Assembly (NCBI GenBank): GCA_013365365.1
Contig: JABVXU010000024.1
Location: 124,001 to 188,000 of the forward strand
DNA from: Cruorifilaria tuberocauda
Taxonomy: Eukaryota > Nematoda > Chromadorea > Rhabditida > Onchocercidae
DNA length: 64,000 nt
Direction of reading: 5' to 3'
Made by a program: the position numbers and the translations under genes. Shown here piece after piece: positions 1 to 17,965 of the stretch. How positions within the stretch are numbered: position 1 is the first letter of the stretch; each line of letters begins with the position of its first letter. Below the pieces are notes generated by a model. It did not search any database and was not told the origin of the DNA. It saw only the letters and a program-made list of their open reading frames with translations.

Positions 1-436
1 ATCCAAAATCAGGTTTCGTCAATTTCTTTCTTTCTTGATTCAAAATTTCATAACTACAAATTTTGGTTTAAATTCTGCTATTTTTTTAAACGAATTAATG
101 ATTCATATTCGGAAATAGAAATCATTTCTATTGCTATTAATTTCTACCATTCAACTTTAGAGTTGACTATTAAATTAAACTTATTTGGAATCTATGTATT
201 AAAAGATACTACTTTAATCACCTCGAATATTACGTCATATGCTCGATCTAAAAAACATCTATGATTATCTGAATTGATTATCCACTAAAATAATTTTCTA
301 CTCCACTAGTAACGACAAAGTATTGTTTCCAGAAGAAAACGTGAAGCGCTTAACTTAACTCCTTCAAATTTAACTGCTGGATTGGGTCGGAAACATTATA
401 CTTAAAATGTCTAAATGAAATCTGCAAAAAATAAAG

Positions 437-640
437 TTGGCATTTAAAAAGATATTACTTCTTTTTTCATGTCGTGGTGATATGAGTGAAGGTCATGTTT
501 TACTTCCAATTCATTCAATGTACAATCAGTTAGTGATAACACTTATCTTCGGTCACTATCTTTGGGATCGTAATTCGAATGCAATCAAACCGAACACAAT
601 GGAAGAACGATATACACTACTGTTACGCCGCTTGCACTAA
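437..640 (+). other. Coding-like open frame, possible terminal exon
   Basis: The frame is open from a stop at 416-418 to a TAA at 638-640. Its first ATG is at 482 and would give about 52 residues (starts MSEGHVLLPIHSM, ends LLLRRLH). Residue use (FGHYLWDRN, METERY-like acidic and basic mix) looks more coding than the surrounding AT-rich DNA, but no strong TTTCAG acceptor precedes it; the nearest AG is at 435-436. It could be the last exon of a gene entering from the left, a short single-exon gene, or chance. I do not recognise a family. Confidence 0.25.
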
Positions 641-934
641 TCGATTTAAGATAGAAATGTAATAAAATGAGAAGATATAAAAGATGAAAAATGCTTGATG
701 ATATCCGTATTACCGTTACTAAATTACTGATTAATTTTTACTTTAAATACTACGAAATTCTGAAAATTAATTTTCATTCTAAAAATGCGAAATTTTGAAG
801 TGTTTCAGTAGACCATGCATTTATTTAAAAAGAAGAGGAACTCAAAATGAGAATTTAAATTGGGAATTCTCTGTTTTATATGTGTATTTTAAGCACAGTT
901 ACTACATGAATTACTAATCAACATGATAATACCG

Positions 935-951
935 TATATATATATATATAT
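935..951. repeat. TA dinucleotide microsatellite
   Basis: About eight consecutive TA units in intergenic DNA. Confidence 0.9.
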
Positions 952-1688
952 CATATACCGATTATGTTTGCAGCATCATAGAATCAACTTTTTTTCTTTT
1001 TCGATTAGTTTGATAAAATTTCAAATTACCTGTTTTCACTTGGCTCCAACTAAATCTATTTTCAGAGCCATACATACATATACATACAAATAAAATATTA
1101 AAAAACATTACTTTTTTAATGGAATTTAACGAAATCAATATTCCTTTCCGACTTTTAATATGACTTTCACGATTCACACGCAGATTTCTTTTTAAAACAT
1201 TTTTTAAAATCAATTCATCCATTGAGATTTGAGGTAATAAGAAGTTGAATTATGTTATATCAAATATTTTATGAATTCATACCAGTTATACTGAAACAAA
1301 TTAAAATTAAACTTTTTTTTAAAGTCAAAATAATACCATCCTGTCTTGCAATTCTAATTCTCTTTCACTTTTTAAATATAATTGTAGCCCAAATTACTGC
1401 CTGAAACAATTGTGATTGACGCTGACCTTTCTCAGTATAATTAAGTAAATCAAATTTGAGCAATTATTCCATATAATTCAAGTAAACCAAACTAATTAAA
1501 AATCGGATGGCCGTAAAAGGGAAATACGAAGTTGACTTTCACTTCACTTACCTATCTTTCCTCAAAAAGAAATATCCAACTATGTTATCATGAATGATCA
1601 CTTGTCGGCATCTTCTCTCGTTCCTAAATTACCAACAAAAAGTGCGCGAGTCAACTGCAGCGTGAATGCATACCTCGAAGTGTTGCAG

Positions 1689-1698
1689 TTTGTTGCAG
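1689..1698 (+). promoter_or_regulatory. Probable splice acceptor before the kinase start (trans-splice or 5'UTR)
   Basis: The sequence TTTGTTGCAG ends at 1698, 38 bases before the kinase ATG, with no candidate upstream exon. In nematodes this arrangement is typical of spliced-leader addition. A cis 5'UTR intron is the alternative. Confidence 0.45.
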
Positions 1699-1717
1699 TA
1701 GAAAGTGCAAAAGATTA

Positions 1718-1786
1718 ATGTGGCCCTTTTGCATCGATGAAAATAAATCTGGGCACGTTTCGTCGTGCCGCTTCATCATCACGTAA
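1718..1786 (+). other. Short upstream ORF overlapping the kinase start
   Basis: An ATG at 1718, in another frame from the kinase start at 1737, opens a 22-codon reading frame that ends at TAA 1784-1786, inside the kinase first exon. If the mRNA begins near 1699, scanning ribosomes meet this ATG first, so it could lower kinase translation. Whether it is used is unknown. Confidence 0.4.
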
Positions 1787-4700
1787 GCTGAGTTCTGTGG
1801 AAGTTATGGAAGCAATTAAGGCAGAACTTGGTCTTGGCACTATTACAGAATTACGATCTGGATTTAGTGGTGGATGTATTAATAGGGCTAAAGCATACAA
1901 AACTGATAAATATAATGACATCTTCGTTAAATTTAATGGTAACGAAAAGGTTAGCATTTCGAATTTTATTTTTATTTGTTTTATCGTTCGTCCATTTCTT
2001 TAATTATTTTTAAGATTATATTACAGGACAATGATATTTAGAAATTTAACATCTTCAGAGTGTGAAGGTTTTTGCAAAATTTAAGTTTTGAACCGTCAAG
2101 CGACATCTCGGGACAAATTTTTAATAATTAAAGTCACGCTGCAGAGAATTTTACGCAAAACCTTTAATTAGTTTTTCTAGCTTATTGTCTTTTTCTAATT
2201 TATTAATTTGTCTTTTCATCATTTAATTACCACTTGATTACGCGTGTACTAATATGTTTTGCTGTTATAAATTTCGTTAAAGCATTTGTATGTTTAAAGT
2301 CATCAAAAGTTACTAAGTACAAATTTTCATATTTTGAAAACATACGATTCGAAACAAATTTTGCAGGCCCAGGAGATGTTTGTTGGTGAATTTGCCAGTC
2401 TGCAAGCATTGTTGAATACAAATACAATCCGAGTACCAAAACCAATCAAAGTAACATCTATTAATAGTTACTCTTAATAAAGTGTTAGATAAATTAGGCC
2501 TTGTTCAATCAAGTTTCATACATTCCAGTCAGTTTAAAAGTTTTTATTGTTTTATCTTTTGGAAACATGCTTGCTGAAATAGCCCAACATGTATGACCTA
2601 TTTGTAGGGTTGAACTTCGAACCGAAATTTCAAATTATTCAATGTACCACATTTTTTTCAGGTATTTTCTATAAATGGTGAATGTTGCTTGGCAATGGAA
2701 TTTATAGATATGCGTGGTCCATCAGATTCTGAGAAGCTTGGTATCAGTATCGCAAAGTATGGTATTTTCTTATATTGCGAATAAAAATTTTTGTTTAGTA
2801 TATCTGCTGTTTTATTTAGTTTCATTTTTTAATGAAACTGCTTGGTTTATTTAGTTCATAAGACTTAAATTTGTGTGGAAAAGATCAGGCGATTGCTTCA
2901 CCATAGTTTCATTCTCCAGAAAATACCTTGCATCTTTGAATTTTGAGAAGCTCGTATTATTAAAAAGATTTTGATTTACAGTTGGAAGAATTAGTCAGAA
3001 AAAAGAAAAAGTCACACGCACTTTTTTCGGGAAAAAAACTTAAGTATTGAGACAACTTTTATCTTTGTTGCAGAAATTTTATCAGCTAAATAAGGGTTTT
3101 CATCATAGGGGATTGAAATCTTCGAACAAAAGATTTTTTCCTAAGACTAAAATATGACTTTTGTGAGTTTTATTAAAAAAAGAGATTTGAAGCAATAAAT
3201 GCTCTTTCTTGAAGTATCCGTAGTTTCTATATACAGTTGAAATTAGTGTGAGTGCTATTAGAAAGACTAATTAAATGTACTAAAATGAAAAATACTTTAA
3301 TACTAATATTAAGACTCTGGAGTATATACAGTTATTGACGAATATTTCAGATTGCATTTGCATAATAAATCCTTAATGGAAAGAAGTAAAAGTAGCGAAT
3401 CAATAATTGGTGGTATCGATGAGCGGCTGAAACCAATTGAGAAATTCGGATTTGATAAGCTTACGTATAGTGGATATTGCCCACTTATTAATGAATGGTC
3501 GGATGATTGGGTGGTAAGTTGTTTTTATACATTTTCAGGACATTTTCTTCTAGAATACGTATCAAAAGACACGAATTAGAAGTACTTATGGTTGTTTAAG
3601 ATGAAGTCTTGGGTAGGAAGTGTTGGATGATCAGTATAGTCATATTTACTTACTTCCGTTTACACAGAAAGTTTGCTTAAATACCAGGCATGAACGTGCA
3701 AAGACTGCCAAAAGAAGAATATGAAACCAGCCATCATTCCATTTCGGCTAATTTTTGTTGTTACTTTTTGAATTTCAGGAATTTTATTCGCAGAATCGAC
3801 TGAAGAAAGTTATTGATATTATCGTGGAGGTCAATATTTCTTATCATTTGATAGTTTTCATATAGTCGATTTCCCGTTTCTTAAGCAGATAATCTTAAAA
3901 TTATGATTTCGATGCAACGAAATCCTTCTAGAAAACCGGTGATCGGGAATTGCTGACATTGTGGCCAAAGTTGGAACGAAAAATTCCGGAGTATTTCAAG
4001 AATTGTGATATATATCCATGCTTGTTGCACGGCGATCTCTGGTCTGGAAACTATTCGTTCACCAAGGATGGTCCAGGTCTGTCCTGCCTCATGGGCAAGC
4101 TGATAATTAATAATCATCAATTTAAAATGTAACTAACTTGGTTTTTGGACCATATCACCAGGATTTTTTGGCTTGTTTCAAGAAACAAGTTCGTAATTTA
4201 ACGAAAGATTCCTGAAATTTCTCGAAATTATAGTAGTATTCGATCCGGCATCCTTTTATGGTCACAGTGAATATGAATTTGGCATCTTGACAATGTTCGG
4301 TGGCTTCGATAAAGCTTTCCACACCGCTTATCACAAATTGATACCGAAAACTACTGGATTCACTCAACGTGTGCTTCTTTATCAGCTTTTCCATCACTTG
4401 AATCACTGGTTAGTATTTCTTACTCTAATTTATATTCTTTCCATGAAAAATGTAAAGTATGGTCACTTCTTATTGCTAAAATTGCAACTACTATTTATTA
4501 AAGAATGAAGATTTTCCTGACAATTTCGAAAGCTGTATGCGAATAATATATTTTGCCATTCGTTAATTGGAACAATCTGTAACAAGGGAGTAAGTTAGAA
4601 AATGAAGCCACTCGTCCTTCATCAAAAGATAGCTACACGAATGATAGGAATGAAATTATAATCCTAATATCTGTATATGATTATTTGTTGAATATGATTA

Positions 4701-5069
4701 GCTTGCTGATTTCCGAATATTAAGAAAAATAAGCTTTCCATGAAACTCATGACTATTATTGAAGAATTCAAATTCTGATGTTTCCAATTAAAATTTACTT
4801 CGTCACTGAATCAGGAAGCTGATTTGTAGTAGTTCATTATAAATCTGAATACTGTATCTACCTTAGTGAAATTATGTGAATGATGCTGGGTTATCAGTAG
4901 TTCGGATCAACAAAATGGCAATGCTTTTATCAAGATTAGAAAGACTAGTGGTGACGCTGTTTCATCTTTGCTCTTTGCTTTTCTATTTCATCATTGGTTT
5001 TTTTGCAGGAATCATTTTGGTGCTGGATATAAACAAGGTGCATTAAACTTAATGCGAGAACTGTCATGA
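1737..5069 (+). CDS. FN3K: Fructosamine/ketosamine-3-kinase
   Basis: Phosphorylates the C3 hydroxyl of sugar amines bound to proteins (Amadori products), which destabilises them and so repairs glycation; a cytosolic enzyme of the aminoglycoside-kinase-like fold. Exons: 1737-1949, 2367-2450, 2662-2756, 3351-3513, 3779-3829, 3932-4076, 4234-4408, 5009-5069; all phases agree and give 328 residues, against about 309 in vertebrates. Visible motifs: the glycine-rich loop [10 protein letters not shown] around residues 43-52 with Cys47, the ATP-binding Lys in IFVKF (Lys65), the catalytic loop LHGDLWSGN (234-242, Asp237), and the metal-binding [11 protein letters not shown] (Asp254). The end ([17 protein letters not shown]) matches the family C-terminus. 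Invertebrates usually have one homologue, often closer to FN3KRP, so substrate preference (fructosamine versus ribulosamine) is open. The exon 7 acceptor could also be three bases downstream. Confidence 0.95.
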
Positions 5070-5226
5070 AAAGCATGGCATTGTACAAAATGAAAAAACA
5101 ATTTTACATGAGTTTCTGTCTCGCGATTAAAATTTTTTTAAGAAAATATTTTCATAAATTCTGAATGATATATAAACTTGTAAAAAAAATGGTTTTGAAA
5201 TTTCTCTGGACTCATATTTCTCATGA

Positions 5227-5232
5227 AATAAA
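5227..5232 (+). terminator. Poly(A) signal of the ketosamine kinase gene
   Basis: AATAAA lies 158 bases after the stop codon at 5069. Cleavage position is not determined. Confidence 0.5.
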
Positions 5233-8009
5233 CTGTTTAAAAGTGATATGGTTTGGAACATAAAAGGAATTGACGAGTTTTTGAACAGATTTTGTTCTTA
5301 CAACTCCTCATAATTTTCAGCAACTTTTGCAGGAAACAATAGCAGAACAAAAAAATGAAGATATATTGTGTCAATTAAAATTTTGTTAATATACGAAAGG
5401 GGATTTTAATTTATCATGAATTGCTCTCATCTTTCCTTATTTCTATTACTTTTATTTTTACACTCTTTGCAACCTTGCAGCTTTCACTGAAATTCAAGGT
5501 TTATTTTTTCTACAGCTGATCTCACAAAGAATGATTTCCAGAGGGTTCACTATCCTGATTCCTGCAATTAAAACAGACTACTCTCGAACCAACAAAATTT
5601 GTTTAAGCGTTCTAATCAGCTTGAATGCTTAGGCAGTTTCATATTGAAAACGTTCGTATTCCCAAGTATCTATTGCTCAAATATTTTACTCAACTATCGC
5701 ATTTTGGAAGTAAAAGTTTACTATGAGACCATATTTCAGGATTGCGAAATCATGTCGTTTGGACTAAATGGGAATTAAGGAGCCTAAATTTTCTTCCTGC
5801 AATCATGTAATTTGTGATTTTTCGTTTCTAATGTTTGCGCATTTTAATTAACTTTCAAAATTCGTTCTTATTCATCGTGACGTGAAGAAATGAGAAAGAA
5901 AAATAGGGTTGAAAAGAAGACTGAAAAAGGAAAAGAGATAAAGAGCAAATTAGATTGATTTTTGCAAAAAACGACTTAACAAGCAAGAAATATATTCCAC
6001 GTTGGCATTATTATGATTTCGAGATCATTCGTTTATTCCACCACACTCCATTCTGATTTTATTTCATTCAAATTAAATTTGGATTTAAATATCGATTAAG
6101 AATGATTGAAAAGATGAGAAAGAGTGGAAGTGAGTAATTATATTTCGGCAGCTTCGATTTTTTTTTCATTGATATTTCACTTTATTTCACTTGAATGAGT
6201 GAAATATATAAAATGGCTAGAAGAATAAATAGATAACAAGTTGACATGCATATTCGGTCCTTTTATCTAACAGCCTCTATTTATCGATCATTCTCATCTC
6301 GCTTTCAAACTCCTACTTCACTCATTTCCCTGAATATTGACACAAGAAAGATAAGTTCAAGTCCCTTTGAATGGATAGATTTGATTGGTTGTTAGAATGT
6401 TGTTTGCTTCATAAACTTTTCCATCTTTCTATGAGCTTGATTTCGATTAAAAATTTATTTTTCCATTGAAGTTGTTTTAATTCCAGATTTAAAATTCTTT
6501 TTATTGAATAATTCAAACATTACTTTTTTCTCAAAGAACACATGCATGTATACGTTTCTCACTTGAACGGTTATCTCCATAACTGCTGGAATATAACGAT
6601 AAGTTGTTTTGAAAAGACGGACTTTTTATCCTGCAAATAAATTATTTAATTACTTGTTGAAAATGTCGAAGTGTTGGGACGAGTTGACAATATGATTCTT
6701 CTCAAGTTTTTTCAAGTTCAAATTTCATTCCAAATGATGCCTTCCCTTATAAGGATGATATGATGCATTGATAGTACCTTATCGAATGTCTCATTTATCG
6801 CAGTTTTCAATGCGCTTTACGAATTCGAATTCAGTTCTTATGCAAGTACTGAAGCAGTGAAAACCTTCATCAAATAAGTTATGCAAAGGTTAAAGTTACG
6901 GGATCCTTATGTTTTATTTATTCTGAACATGATGATAATGAATATTTTCATTTTATTAACGTAATTTCACAAATGTTAACTAAATTAAATCATGCTGAAT
7001 CAATTTATTTTCAGTTTACCTCATTTTCCATAAGTACTTCAAATTGAGTGCTTAACTGTTCCATTTCATTTAATTTTCTGGTTTACTTACGACAGAAAAG
7101 ATGATATTTTGAAGTTTGCTTAACTATTCCAATTCTTCATTTTCTATTCAAATATTTACCAATCTTTTTCATAGATGGTAAGCTAAGAAATTCAAAAATA
7201 AGTATGGGAAAGTAAAAATGAACAGGAATATCAAATACAAACTACTCATTATGAATTAATTAAGGCTAACGGTGTTTACAACCAACAAAATTTGAAAGAT
7301 TTCAATATTGGCAAGCAATGGAAGATAAAAAATTCCTGTCCGACTATTAAATGATTTATTACTTCATTCGTTAGTTTGAACCGTACTATGAGTGAAAGAA
7401 TTATCAAAGAACCAAAGTTTAAAATGAAAATACTCTCATCTTTTTTTTCATAATATTTTCAAATTTTATAATGAGCTGAAAGATAAGTGAATGGGAGATA
7501 CGCTAAAGATGATCTCCTTACCAAGTCTTATGAGTTATCATCCCACTGATGTAACTCACTACCCCGTGAGTTTACATTGGCTAATTTTTGGCAATTTGTT
7601 CGCGAGCCGTTGATTTTGCAAAATTGTAAATTTTAAGGTCTAATTTATCTCTTTTTTTAGCTGTAAATAATTATCTTTCAGTTGCTTTCTTTGCAGTTCG
7701 TTTCTTCAATTTCCCACCTCTCAGTTTCTTCATCCATTTTTATTCTTTTTTTTCTAATTTACCTCAAATTTTTGCACAATTTTTTATTTTCCTTTTATCA
7801 TAATGTTTCTTTAAAAATAGCAATCCTAAATGAACTATAAAAAGATGCACTTGGAGAATACTAAATGTACATAGGTAAAAGATGTAAATGAGCTCATAAG
7901 ATATTAGAGTGGAAATGTACACAAAAGTTGTATAATCAAGTATTACTATTTATTCTCATGCATAATAAGATAGAGTGGAAAGCATACAATTGGCATGTTT
8001 TTTAATTTC
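5233..8009. other. Intergenic region between kinase and NSF
   Basis: No exon with paired splice sites and conserved sequence was found on either strand. The region is AT-rich with scattered homopolymers and should contain the NSF promoter, which I cannot locate. Confidence 0.55.
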
Positions 8010-8011
8010 AG
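8001..8011 (+). promoter_or_regulatory. Probable trans-splice acceptor of NSF
   Basis: TTTAATTTCAG ends 8 bases before the NSF ATG at 8020. No upstream exon is apparent, so a spliced leader is the likely 5' end. An in-frame open stretch continues upstream, but this acceptor would exclude it from the mRNA. Confidence 0.6.
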
Positions 8012-8019
8012 AATCGGAA

Positions 8020-14071
<6,052 letters not shown>

Positions 14072-17000
14072 TCTGAATGATAATGAAATATAACATTTTA
14101 CACATGTTATCAGATTTACAAACATTGTTTATTTTATTTCTATGCAGAGATATCCTTACATTCTTTGTCACCGTTACTTTCTGCAATTAGTACAGCTCAT
14201 ATTGATTTATTTAGATGAGCTTGTTTTCTTTATTTCTTTTATATTAGTAGAGATACTCCAATCTCTAGTTTTTTTCGAAATAGTTCAGAGAAATTTTTAT
14301 AAGTTCGAACCGAGTACCCTAGAAATTCCAGTAATAGTATTGCCTGTTTAGTACTTCAAATCATGATAGAATTGCCTGCTCAGTATCCTAAGTACACTCA
14401 TGACTTTGAAATCTTGAACTCTGAGTTTGAGAGGACAAATTATTAGCCATGGAAGGAGCAAATTCATATTTTTTTATCCCAAACTTGGGTTAAAAAATTT
14501 AGAAAAAATTGGTCGAAAATTTTCGCGACTTATAAGAATTTTAAACTTTTATGCATTCGTACTGACGATACAAACTTTATCAAACAACTTTTTTGATTCG
14601 CAGTTACATGAGATATTGGAAATTGAAAAACGAAAAGCATCGGGAAAATGATTATGTCATGGCTAGAAATTCCTTTTGTTATAGATAAATATATGAATTA
14701 GTCGTTTATTATAGCTCGTTCATGTTTATGATTTTCTAATGGAGTGCTAAAGATTTGTCGCATGAAATGTGGTTTAAAAATTTCTCAGAAATTATGAGAC
14801 GGGGTAATATTGGTTGGAATCGATTATTCTAATCGATGTTCAGTGGTAGGCACTGCTAAAAATGTTGTGCTATAGCCTGGACGAAATAGCTAGCGGTGTT
14901 TGACTCATATTTGTCAAAATTATGTCAAATTGTCAAATTTATTATGGTGTTATGTAATTGACCAAACAATTTCGATGGTCTCAGTAAGTTAGTGAATCAT
15001 TCAATTAAATCATTATATTATTTATTAAACATTTCCATAATACTCTTTCTAATTAATATATGGTGCAACATGTAAAATATTCTTGTATATATGCGCAGTA
15101 ACTTTAAATTTTTTGTTGCATTTCCAGAAAAGATAGTCTTCAATTAGTCAATTAATTTATGTCTCTATGCATTGTGCGTCAAATGGTCACAAATGCAGGA
15201 GAGACTGAAATATTATTGACAAGAAATTCTATAAAATACTTCTAAAAATTCTCATTGTTTTAAAAATGTTGAGGTTGGTCATGAAAATTTAAGTTGGGAA
15301 GTTTTTTGATTTGGTTAAATTCACAGACGAATAATTTGTTACTAGGTTGTTTCTTAGGTTGGTAGATCAATTCTTTCGTTAAAATTTGAGTTGAAGAACG
15401 AAGTCAACAATTTGAAAAAAGCTGAATTGTTAGGTTAGTCGAAAAGAATGAAGAAGTAGAACTGTGTGATCGAAGACCTTTTGGAAGTCTGCTTTTTGAA
15501 GACAACCTTGGTTGATAACTGGAAATTCTGCTCTAACTACCAAAGTGGTCTTTTATAGATGAGATTTTGCAAAAAGGAAATTTACAACGATGGGATATTT
15601 ACATTTAGTAAGAATTGTTGTATAAAGAAGTGGGTTTGATTCAAGACGGATGAAGATGGAAACGGAAGTGGCGATCTGCTGGGAATGCTTGCTTTATTTT
15701 AATATTTTTAAACAAAGCTAAGAACGAGATAAATATTTTAAACAAAGATAAGCGGTGGAATAAGCACTGAAGTACAAATTATCTGTGGAAAAATGGAATA
15801 GATGGAAAGAGAACAATTTCTATAATGAGAGTACCTGGCACAATGTCAGTAAGAATGTTTTACATTTTACAAATAATGATTCATAAAAATATAAAGATTC
15901 AAAAATATTTATAAATAAAAATCAGTTTAATTAATTGAGTTAGTTTATACGATGAGCAAAGTTATTTTTAAGTTTAAAATTTTCGAAATTTTCCGACAAG
16001 ATTAAGATTAAATAAAGTTCTAGGAAATCATTTCCTCTAAATAAGGTAAGAAATTGCAATGATGGTTTGTTAAATGGTATCAAAAAATAATGACAATAAG
16101 GCGAGAGAGAAGTACTGCGGAAGTTTTTTGGTTATTGTCGGAAATGACTCGATTCAGGATAGAAATTTTATTAGTTGATAAAGAATTTCCTCTTGTACAT
16201 TACAAGACAGTCATCAGTAGAGTTACATCTACAGTCAGTCACCAGGTTAATAATACTCCCGATGGCTGTTCATCAAATTTCGTTCAGTCCGGATGAATAA
16301 CTCGGCGCCATTTGTTCATACTCCCGATTTGTCTTTTGATGGTTCTTTTTCCTATTGCTTTGAAATGGTTTTTTGCCGAGATTTTTTCATCAGTTTGTTC
16401 GGCGCCATTGTCATTCAGTTTCGTCCGTTTCGCATCCGATGCATGATATTTCTTCCCTCGCGGGTATAAGGATTTACCAGTTCTTGAACTGAATAAATTT
16501 AACCAGATTTACATCTTACAGAGAACTCTAACCTTCAAGGACGCAAAAATGACACCTCTGACTTTATAAATGGTGATAGTTTGAATTTCAGGTTAGGGGT
16601 GATAAGTAAATTCTGGTTTCCGTTTAGATGTTTTTTATTCAAATTTTTCAATACAGAAACTGAGGAGATTCGAAGAATTGTGAAAAGAGGATACGACTAT
16701 ATAATTTCTGTTTGATGTGTTCATTCATTAACGCCGAAGGAAATGATTAATTATTTGATTAATCTGAGAATAATAATAACTGGAATGGTTAAATTCATTT
16801 TTGCAAACCAATTCTGCTAATTTAATTAGTGAACAACAAATTTCAGCAAAGCTTTTAATTCCTTTTTGAAGTAAAAGAAAGAGGACACAATCAGCTCAGA
16901 GCAGCTAAAAAATGACGCTCTGCATCGGCATTTCATGAAATTGTCGGACTTCAATCTTTGCTCCATTTGAAGAACATTGGTTTCATTTTTTGGAGCAGTG

Positions 17001-17965
17001 AAACCATCAAAATTGTCGACGAGAGCAAGTTTTACTCCTTGGAAATCCTTCTCGCTTGTTATAAGTAATATATCTACTTATAAGTGTGAATGTAAAATAA
17101 ATTTTTTAATATGCAAAGTTCCTACTGAGTAGTCATAATGTCGAATTGCTTCCAATGAAAGTGGTCTGTCAAAAAATTACAAGATTTTTCACTTCATTTA
17201 CTTTTCATTTGTTGCTAATTAAATATAAATGAAAAAAAAATGTATAAGACATTAAAGAGATACTGCAAGCACAACACAGTGATTATTGCAAAAAGTAATA
17301 TGGGATCAGGGAATAACTTTCATAAGGTACCTAAACAAGTAAAAGCATCAATTCATAGACTGATTTTTAGAATTAGACTTTGAAACTTCCAATTCTTTGT
17401 TCAATGCTTCTTTGTTTGAAATCAATATGAGCTATCTGAAGTACATTTTTGGAGAAAATCTTAATACTGTATGAAGAGATTTCATTTTTCCCTATCTCAT
17501 ATCTTACATTTTTTCCATTTTGCACTAATATATAGTTCAAAAAAAGAAAAGATTAAAATAGTGAAGCATTAGTTCAAAGATATGAAGGTTGGTACAAAGT
17601 AATCTTGGCATAATGGTGATAAAATGCAAGAATAACCACCAGATTAACAAAGCACTGCAGTTCCAAATGTTTAAGGCTGAGGTTGCAGCTTCTTCAAAAT
17701 GAAATCATGCCAAATTTTGATTTGATTTTAAGCAGATTCGTTAGTTGCAAAATCTGCGACTTTCTCTTTTGAATATATTTCAAAAATGTTTTCAACGATT
17801 CAAAGTTCATAGAACTTCCTCTTGTTTTAAAAAAACCAATAATAATATCAATCAAAGGAAGTATTAAAAGTGAGTGGAAGAAAAACATTTAATAACATAG
17901 CGAATTAAGTTTAAATCATTCTTAAATTGGCACATATTCCGCGATTTCAGGCGGAAAATCCAAAA
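14072..17965. other. Intergenic region after NSF
   Basis: No supported gene. The plus-strand frames at 14142-14351 and 14427-14651 lack splice context and resemble no family. The one compositionally distinct part is the G/C-richer block near 16.25-16.56 kb, listed separately. Confidence 0.5.
16250..16560 (+). mobile_element. Possible LTR-retrotransposon remnant (solo-LTR-like block)
   Basis: This block is markedly richer in G/C than its flanks. It repeats ATACTCCCGAT at 16253 and 16318 and GGCGCCATT at 16304 and 16401. On the plus strand it then shows TATAAG (16465-16470) followed by AATAAA (16492-16497), the spacing of promoter and poly(A) signal in an LTR. I could not define TG...CA ends or a target duplication, and no gag/pol frame adjoins it. 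A decayed gene promoter is an alternative. Confidence 0.3.

Larger units (their letters stand above)
641..1698. other. AT-rich intergenic stretch
   Basis: No supported gene. It holds a short TA microsatellite (935-951) and the upstream region of the ketosamine kinase gene. The open frame on the minus strand at 962-1222 is rich in Lys, Asn and Phe, as expected from AT-rich non-coding DNA. Confidence 0.6.

Noticed and set aside
14300..14312. tRNA B-box-like GTTCGAACC
   Set aside because: No A box at the proper distance and no cloverleaf; no tRNA gene was found in the window.
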